DNA of 16,724 nucleotides from Deltaproteobacteria bacterium (GTDB taxonomy: Bacteria > Desulfobacterota > DSM-4660 > Desulfatiglandales > HGW-15), in contig JAFGPH010000315.1 in assembly GCA_016926135.1 (NCBI GenBank), forward strand, positions 1 to 16,724, given 5' to 3'. Of this stretch, positions 12,614 to 16,724 are shown piece by piece (within the stretch, counting starts at the first letter, position 1; each line of letters starts with the position of its first letter). A program made the position numbers and the translations under genes. The notes beneath the pieces were generated by a model that saw only the letters and a list, made by a program, of their open reading frames with translations, was not told the DNA's origin and searched no databases.

Positions 12614-14505
12614 AGAACTCCAAGGACCCTTACCGGATTCTGAAGACCATTAACAGCCCGGCAGATCTCAAGAAACTGGAGTTGCAGGACCTGACCGACC
12701 TTGCCTCCGAAATCCGGCAGAAGATCATTGAGACCGTATCCAAGACAGGTGGCCACCTGGCGCCGAGTCTGGGGGTGGTGGAGTTGACCATTGCGCTCCA
12801 CTATGTCTTTGATGCACCCAAGGACAAGATCATCTGGGACGTGGGGCACCAGACCTACGCCCACAAACTCCTCACCGGACGTCGGGACCGCTTCCACACC
12901 CTTCGGACCTACGGCGGGATCAGCGGTTTCCCGAAGCGGGAAGAGAGCCCCTATGATGTTTTTGATACGGGGCACAGCAGTACCTCCGTTTCGGCGGCCC
13001 TGGGGATCGCCATAGCCAAATCCATAAAGGGAGAGGACAGCAGGGTCGTCGCGGTGATCGGAGACGGTTCCATGACGGCAGGGATGGCCTTCGAGGGGCT
13101 CAACCAGGCCGGGCACATGGAGCGCAACCTCATTGTCGTGCTGAACGACAACGCCATGTCGATCGCCCCGAACGTGGGAGCCCTATCCTCTTTTCTGAGC
13201 AGGAAAATGACCGGCAGGCGCTTCATGCTCCTCAGGAAGGAACTCCTCAATTTTCTGAAATCCATCCCGGGCGTGGGAGAAAATATCCTAAACCTGGTCC
13301 GGAAGAGCGAGGATTCCCTGATCACGTTTTTCACGCCCGGCATGCTCTTCGAGGCCTTCAAGTTCACCTATGTAGGCCCCATCCAGGGGCATCGCCTCGA
13401 CCGCATGATCGAGACCTTCGGGAATGCGCGCCACCTTGAGGGGCCTGTTCTCATCCATGTGACCACCGTGAAAGGAAAGGGATACGCCCCTGCGGAGAAG
13501 GATCCGGCCTACTTCCATGGGGTGGGAGCCTTCGAGATCACCACGGGGAACGCGTCGAAGCCCTCCCCCAAGATCCCCACCTACACCGAGGTCTTCGGCA
13601 ACGCCATGGTAGAACTCGGAAAAAGGAACCCCAGTCTCTATGCCATAACGGCGGCCATGCCGGAAGGGACCGGTCTCAACAGGTTCGGTGAGGTGTATCC
13701 GGAACGCTTCGAGGATGTGGGCATTGCGGAACAGCATGCAGTGACCTTCGCGGCAGGTCTCGCCACGGAAGGTTTCAGGCCTGTCGTGGCCATCTATTCC
13801 ACCTTTCTTCAGAGGGCCTATGACCAGATCATCCACGATGTATGTCTCCCCAACCTGCCGGTGATCTTCTGCATGGACCGGGGCGGGCTGGTAGGCGAGG
13901 ATGGTCAAACCCACCACGGCCTCTTTGACGTCACCTACCTGCGCAGCCTCCCGAACATGACGTTCATGGCCCCGAAGGACGAGAATGAGCTCCGGCACAT
14001 GCTCTACACGGCACTCCAGCATGACGGCCCCGTGGCCATCAGGTATCCCAGGGGTCGAGGCACGGGGGTGCCCCTCGACCGGGAATACAAAAGGCTGCCC
14101 ATCGGCGAAGTCGAAAGGCTGAAGGAGGGGAAGGACCTCTTGATCATTGCCCTGGGGAGTATGGTCGCGCCATCTCTGGAGGCTTCGGCCATGCTTCAGG
14201 AGGAGGGCATCTCCGCAGGGGTTGTCAACTGTCGCTTTGTAAAACCCCTGGATCGGTCTCTTGCGGAGGATGCGAGGTACGCGGGAAAGGTCCTCGTGGT
14301 GGAAGAAAACATTCGACACGGGGGGCTCGGCGGAGCCGTCATGGAGTTGTTCAGTGATGTGGGGCTCCACTGCGTTCCCGTGAGGAGGCTGGGGCTCCCG
14401 GACCGATTCGTGGAACATGGGAGCATCGAGATGCTGAGGGCACTGTGCGGTCTTGATGTTTCCGGGATTGTCAAGGAGGCCAGGGACCTGTGTCGTGCCC
14501 CATGA
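12610..14505 (+). CDS. dxs: 1-deoxy-D-xylulose-5-phosphate synthase
   Basis: A 631-residue enzyme, the usual length. It condenses pyruvate and glyceraldehyde-3-phosphate with thiamine diphosphate, the first step of the methylerythritol phosphate route. His49 (GGHLAPSLG) and [10 protein letters not shown] (77-86) are near the start. The thiamine/Mg motif is [19 protein letters not shown] (151-169) with NDNAMSI (179-185). The catalytic Glu374 is in GIAEQHAV. A transketolase C-terminal domain (about 490-620) ends the protein. The ATG overlaps the ispA stop (ATGA), with AAGGA six bases upstream. It is the last of the tightly coupled genes. A large inverted repeat follows before tlyA. Confidence 0.97.
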   Translation: MKNSKDPYRILKTINSPADLKKLELQDLTDLASEIRQKIIETVSKTGGHLAPSLGVVELTIALHYVFDAPKDKIIWDVGHQTYAHKLLTGRRDRFHTLRTYGGISGFPKREESPYDVFDTGHSSTSVSAALGIAIAKSIKGEDSRVVAVIGDGSMTAGMAFEGLNQAGHMERNLIVVLNDNAMSIAPNVGALSSFLSRKMTGRRFMLLRKELLNFLKSIPGVGENILNLVRKSEDSLITFFTPGMLFEAFKFTYVGPIQGHRLDRMIETFGNARHLEGPVLIHVTTVKGKGYAPAEKDPAYFHGVGAFEITTGNASKPSPKIPTYTEVFGNAMVELGKRNPSLYAITAAMPEGTGLNRFGEVYPERFEDVGIAEQHAVTFAAGLATEGFRPVVAIYSTFLQRAYDQIIHDVCLPNLPVIFCMDRGGLVGEDGQTHHGLFDVTYLRSLPNMTFMAPKDENELRHMLYTALQHDGPVAIRYPRGRGTGVPLDREYKRLPIGEVERLKEGKDLLIIALGSMVAPSLEASAMLQEEGISAGVVNCRFVKPLDRSLAEDARYAGKVLVVEENIRHGGLGGAVMELFSDVGLHCVPVRRLGLPDRFVEHGSIEMLRALCGLDVSGIVKEARDLCRAP

Positions 14506-14534
14506 ATACGTATAGAAATAGTTGCGGCCTGTAC

Positions 14535-14601
14535 GACCACCCCCCCCAAGGCCCTCCAACGCTGGCGTTCTCTGATGAGGAGGGCCGTGGGGGGGGTGGT
14601 C
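14535..14601. repeat. Large inverted repeat between dxs and tlyA
   Basis: A 23-base arm (14535-14557: GACCA, eight C, AAGGCCCTCC) pairs with 14579-14601 at 22 of 23 positions. The 21-base loop contains a second hairpin, AACGC-TG-GCGTT. This would be an extremely stable RNA hairpin starting 30 bases after the dxs stop. It may end or attenuate transcription from the cluster, or protect the dxs 3' end. There is no T-run after it. The C8/G8 arms recall the palindrome in tatA, so it may also be a dispersed repeat. Confidence 0.7.
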
Positions 14602-14680
14602 TCTCAGGACCGCAGCTGATTGTTCTTGGGGCACTTGTGGGATGCGGCACAGACAGGCGGCCGGGGTTTGGATGGGCGCA

Positions 14681-15448
14681 ATGAAAGACAGGATGCGGCT
14701 CGACCTGCTCCTTGTGGAAAGGGGACTCGCTGAGAGCCGCGAAAAGGCTAGGGCCGTCATCATGGCTGGGCTCGTGGAGGTGGATCAGGTTCGCCTCGAG
14801 AAGCCGGGACAGCTCGTCTCAATCGATGGCAACCTGTCCTTGAAAAAATCTGCCCCACCCTATGTGAGCCGTGGCGGGCTGAAGCTAAAGGCTGCCTTGC
14901 AGAGCTTTTCCGTAGACGTGAAGGACAGGGTCGTCCTGGATGTCGGCGCTTCTACCGGCGGTTTCACGGACTGCCTGCTTCAGGGGGGGGCCAGGAAGGT
15001 GATTGCCGTGGATGTGGGGCACGGGCAGCTTGACTGGAGGCTTCGCCGTGACCCCAGGGTTGTTCTCATGGAGAAGACCAACGCCCGCTACCTGAGTCCG
15101 GATGATATCGAGGAGAGGGCGGATGGGGCTGTGATCGATGTCTCCTTCATCTCGCTCAGGTTGGTGATCCCTCCGGTCTCGGGTCTGCTGACCGCGGAGG
15201 GCTGGATCGTCGCCCTCATCAAACCACAGTTCGAGGTCGGGAAGGGTCAGGTAGGAAAGGGCGGCGTTGTACGCGACCCTCGGCTCCATCAGGAGGTCGT
15301 GGGTGGCCTGAAGGCATTCTGCGAAGGGGCGGGATGGGCCGTAAAGGGACGGATGGAATCCCCCCTCCTGGGACCCAAGGGCAACAAGGAATTCCTCATA
15401 CACCTGAAGCGGCAGGCACAGAGATTCCCCCCTCCCGTACACCCCTGA
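14681..15448 (+). CDS. tlyA: TlyA-family rRNA methyltransferase (S4 domain plus FtsJ-like domain)
   Basis: A 255-residue protein. The N-terminal S4 RNA-binding domain (about 5-60) reads MRLDLLLVERGLAESREKAR, and PPYVSRGGLKL (59-69) links to the methyltransferase. The AdoMet motif is DVGASTGGFTDCLLQGGA (87-104), followed by VIAVDVGHGQLDW, DVSFISLR (153-160) and LIKPQFEVGKG (179-189). TlyA of mycobacteria 2'-O-methylates 16S and 23S rRNA, and older annotations call it hemolysin. The rRNA role is the family inference here. The ATG at 14681 is chosen. A second ATG at 14693 (MRLDLL) is equally plausible, as neither has a clear Shine-Dalgarno sequence. It lies 175 bases after dxs, beyond the inverted repeat, so it may be separately expressed. 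Confidence 0.92.
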   Translation: MKDRMRLDLLLVERGLAESREKARAVIMAGLVEVDQVRLEKPGQLVSIDGNLSLKKSAPPYVSRGGLKLKAALQSFSVDVKDRVVLDVGASTGGFTDCLLQGGARKVIAVDVGHGQLDWRLRRDPRVVLMEKTNARYLSPDDIEERADGAVIDVSFISLRLVIPPVSGLLTAEGWIVALIKPQFEVGKGQVGKGGVVRDPRLHQEVVGGLKAFCEGAGWAVKGRMESPLLGPKGNKEFLIHLKRQAQRFPPPVHP

Positions 15449-15490
15449 GGTGCCAGTGATCTTGAGAAGGCGCTGAAACCAGTGCCTATA

Positions 15491-15772
15491 TTAGTGGGCG
15501 GCGCGCTTTGAGGCCTTGAGGGGATTGATCTTCACAGTCTCTTTGGCCGGGGCGCTTTTTGCCACGTGGGTGGCCATATTGCATTTTCCTGAACGCCACT
15601 TGGTGGCCGGCTCGGGGAAGATCAGGCAGTAAGTGCCGGTGGGAAACTCCTTGGCTTTTTGACAGCCGTTACAGGCCTCTACGACGGGATGACAGCTGCC
15701 GCCATTGAACTTGCAGCCGTTCTTGCTCATGAAAAAGCACTCAACCCCTTTTTTTACGCTTGTGCAAACCAT
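15491..15772 (-). CDS. PxxKW family cysteine-rich protein
   Basis: A 93-residue protein with eight cysteines (3, 12, 20, 27, 34, 37, 49, 64) and the signature PATKW (55-59) inside FPEPATKWRSGKC. I recognise this as the PxxKW cysteine-rich family of Desulfobacterota. Its function is unknown, and the cysteine spacing suggests a metal or iron-sulfur site. There is no signal peptide, so it is probably cytosolic. The tail after 65 is basic and low in complexity. I chose the ATG at 15770-15772. AGGA lies about ten bases upstream, whereas an in-frame GTG three codons earlier sits almost on the AGGA. It converges with tlyA and has its own strong promoter. Confidence 0.85.
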   Translation of the reverse strand: MVCTSVKKGVECFFMSKNGCKFNGGSCHPVVEACNGCQKAKEFPTGTYCLIFPEPATKWRSGKCNMATHVAKSAPAKETVKINPLKASKRAAH

Positions 15773-15811
15773 GGTTATCACGTCCTTTCTTTAAGTTTTT
15801 TCGAACCAAAT

Positions 15812-15840
15812 TTTATAGCCAAGCCCGAAAAAAAAGTCAA
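15812..15840 (-). promoter_or_regulatory. Near-consensus sigma-70 promoter of the PxxKW gene
   Basis: On the minus strand TTGACT (15835-15840), a 17-base spacer beginning with seven T, and TATAAA (15812-15817) each match the consensus at five of six bases. The predicted start is near 15805, with a leader of about 33 bases to the ATG. The stretch 15790-15850 is strikingly AT-rich in a GC-rich window. This is the best promoter by sequence in the window, suggesting high expression of the small protein. Confidence 0.7.
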
Positions 15841-16029
15841 CACAAAAAATAGTCATTCCCGCGCCCTTGTCAATGGAAGGCGACACCATCCCCTTCGCCC
15901 GTCAACATGCCTCCGTGACTTCGCGTTTCGGAGTCCTTCATGGTTTCCGACACGGGAGCGCACGGGGAGGCCCTCCCATCATGGTTTTTTGTGAACGCAA
16001 AGGTTATGCCGGTTGAAGGAAAAAGTCGG

Positions 16030-16724
16030 TCAGGGGGAGGGTTCGACCAGGTGGACGCCCAGTTCCTCCAGTTGCCGCTGATCCACCCGGGAGGGGGCGT
16101 CGGTCAGGAGGCAGGTGGCGCTGGCCGTCTTCGGAAAGGCAATGATTTCCCGGATGGAATCGACCCCTGTCAGGATGGCCACGAGGCGGTCGAAACCGAG
16201 GGCGATTCCTGCGTGGGGAGGGGCCCCGTAACGGAGGGCCTCCAGGAAGAAGCCGAATTTCATGTCCGCCTCTTCCCTGGAGATACCGAGGAGCCTGAAG
16301 ACCTTCTCCTGGACGCCCAGGTTGTGGATCCTGACGCTGCCCCCGCCGATCTCGCTCCCGTTCAGGACAATGTCATAGGCCCTGGCCCTGGCCTTCTCGG
16401 GATGGGTCTCCAGCATGGACATATCCTCTTCCAAGGGCGACGTGAAGGGATGGTGAACCGATTCCAGGCGCTTTTCCTCCTCGTTGTATTCCAGGAGCGG
16501 GAAGCGGGTGACCCACACAAAGGCGTAGTCGCCAACTTTCGCGAGGCCCAGCCTCCTCCCCAGTTCCAGCCTCAGCAGGCCGAGCACCAGGTTGGCCGTC
16601 TTCCTCGTGTCGGCGACAAGAAGGATCAGGTCCCCTGGTCCTGATCCAAGGCTCCGGTCGATCGCCTCCTTCCTGCCTGCGTCCAGGAACTTGCTCAGGG
16701 AGGACTGCCATCCTTCCGGCGTGA
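16030..16724 (-). CDS. aspS: Aspartyl-tRNA synthetase, C-terminal part (5' end outside window)
   Basis: The last 230 residues of a class II aminoacyl-tRNA synthetase. The frame is open to the window edge. Visible landmarks are the end of the bacterial GAD insertion (GDLILLVADTRKTANLVLGLLRLELG), the return to the catalytic core WVTRFPLLEYNEEEKR, HHPFTSP, YDIVLNGSEIGGGSVRIHN with the conserved acidic-glycine motif, and motif 3, GIALGFDRLVAILTG, whose Arg binds ATP. The end DSIREIIAFPKTASATCLLTDAPS is typical. The enzyme charges tRNA-Asp. In bacteria with GatCAB it may also charge tRNA-Asn, but the residues that decide this lie outside the window. No terminator was seen after the stop. Confidence 0.96.
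   Translation of the reverse strand, partial: TPEGWQSSLSKFLDAGRKEAIDRSLGSGPGDLILLVADTRKTANLVLGLLRLELGRRLGLAKVGDYAFVWVTRFPLLEYNEEEKRLESVHHPFTSPLEEDMSMLETHPEKARARAYDIVLNGSEIGGGSVRIHNLGVQEKVFRLLGISREEADMKFGFFLEALRYGAPPHAGIALGFDRLVAILTGVDSIREIIAFPKTASATCLLTDAPSRVDQRQLEELGVHLVEPSP

Noticed and set aside
13288..14763. A 491-codon minus-strand frame
   Set aside because: It is antisense to dxs and the dxs-tlyA spacer. Its composition is that of a reverse-strand shadow.
15965..15990. A GGGAG-GCC-CTCCC hairpin followed by six T on the plus strand
   Set aside because: The T-run is seven bases away and no plus-strand gene ends nearby, so it is not supported as a terminator.

Overview
The window looks like a chromosomal segment of a GC-rich Gram-negative bacterium, most likely one of the Desulfobacterota (former Deltaproteobacteria). 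The evidence is a PxxKW-type cysteine-rich protein, a PilZ gene with a -24/-12 (sigma-54) promoter, DUF4388 and DUF4301 proteins, and short palindromic and heptanucleotide repeats that I associate with such genomes. The lineage is inference. I see no prophage, insertion sequence, CRISPR array, rRNA or tRNA.

Layout. (1) 1-547: a left-edge strip with a fragment of a sigma-54-activator-type Fis-like helix-turn-helix, an isolated promoter-like site with a palindrome, and little else. (2) 548-2443, minus strand: purM, tatA and a CoA-binding-domain protein, tightly packed behind a recognisable sigma-70 promoter. (3) 2555-5005, minus strand: a DUF4388 protein, a small membrane protein and a PhnP-like metallo-beta-lactamase-fold hydrolase. 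(4) 5006-6183: a repeat-rich spacer and a rhomboid protease whose C-terminus is a DnaJ C-terminal-like domain. (5) 6184-6548: a 365-base gap between two minus-strand genes, with a good plus-strand promoter and no recognised product. (6) 6549-8946, minus strand: a PilZ (cyclic-di-GMP) protein and a DUF4301 protein, each with its own promoter. (7) 9187-15448, plus strand: xseA, M23 peptidase, xseB, ispA, dxs and tlyA, the first five overlapping or nearly so. (8) 15491-15772, minus strand: PxxKW cysteine-rich protein with a near-consensus sigma-70 promoter. (9) 16030-16724, minus strand: the 3' part of aspS, running off the window.

How the genes fit together. The plus-strand cluster joins both subunits of exonuclease VII with isoprenoid precursor supply (dxs makes deoxyxylulose phosphate, ispA makes farnesyl/geranylgeranyl diphosphate), an envelope peptidase and a TlyA-type RNA methyltransferase. 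purM and tatA are housekeeping genes for purine synthesis and twin-arginine export. The regulatory theme of the left half is cyclic-di-GMP and sigma-54 (PilZ protein, its promoter, and the regulator fragment).

The points most worth a second look are the rhomboid-DnaJ fusion, a nested palindrome read in frame inside tatA, a four-copy 7-base tandem repeat in the signal-peptide region of the M23 peptidase, large inverted repeats at 5037-5120 and 14535-14601, and the unexplained plus-strand promoter at 6238-6267. I did not find a clearly new multi-gene system.
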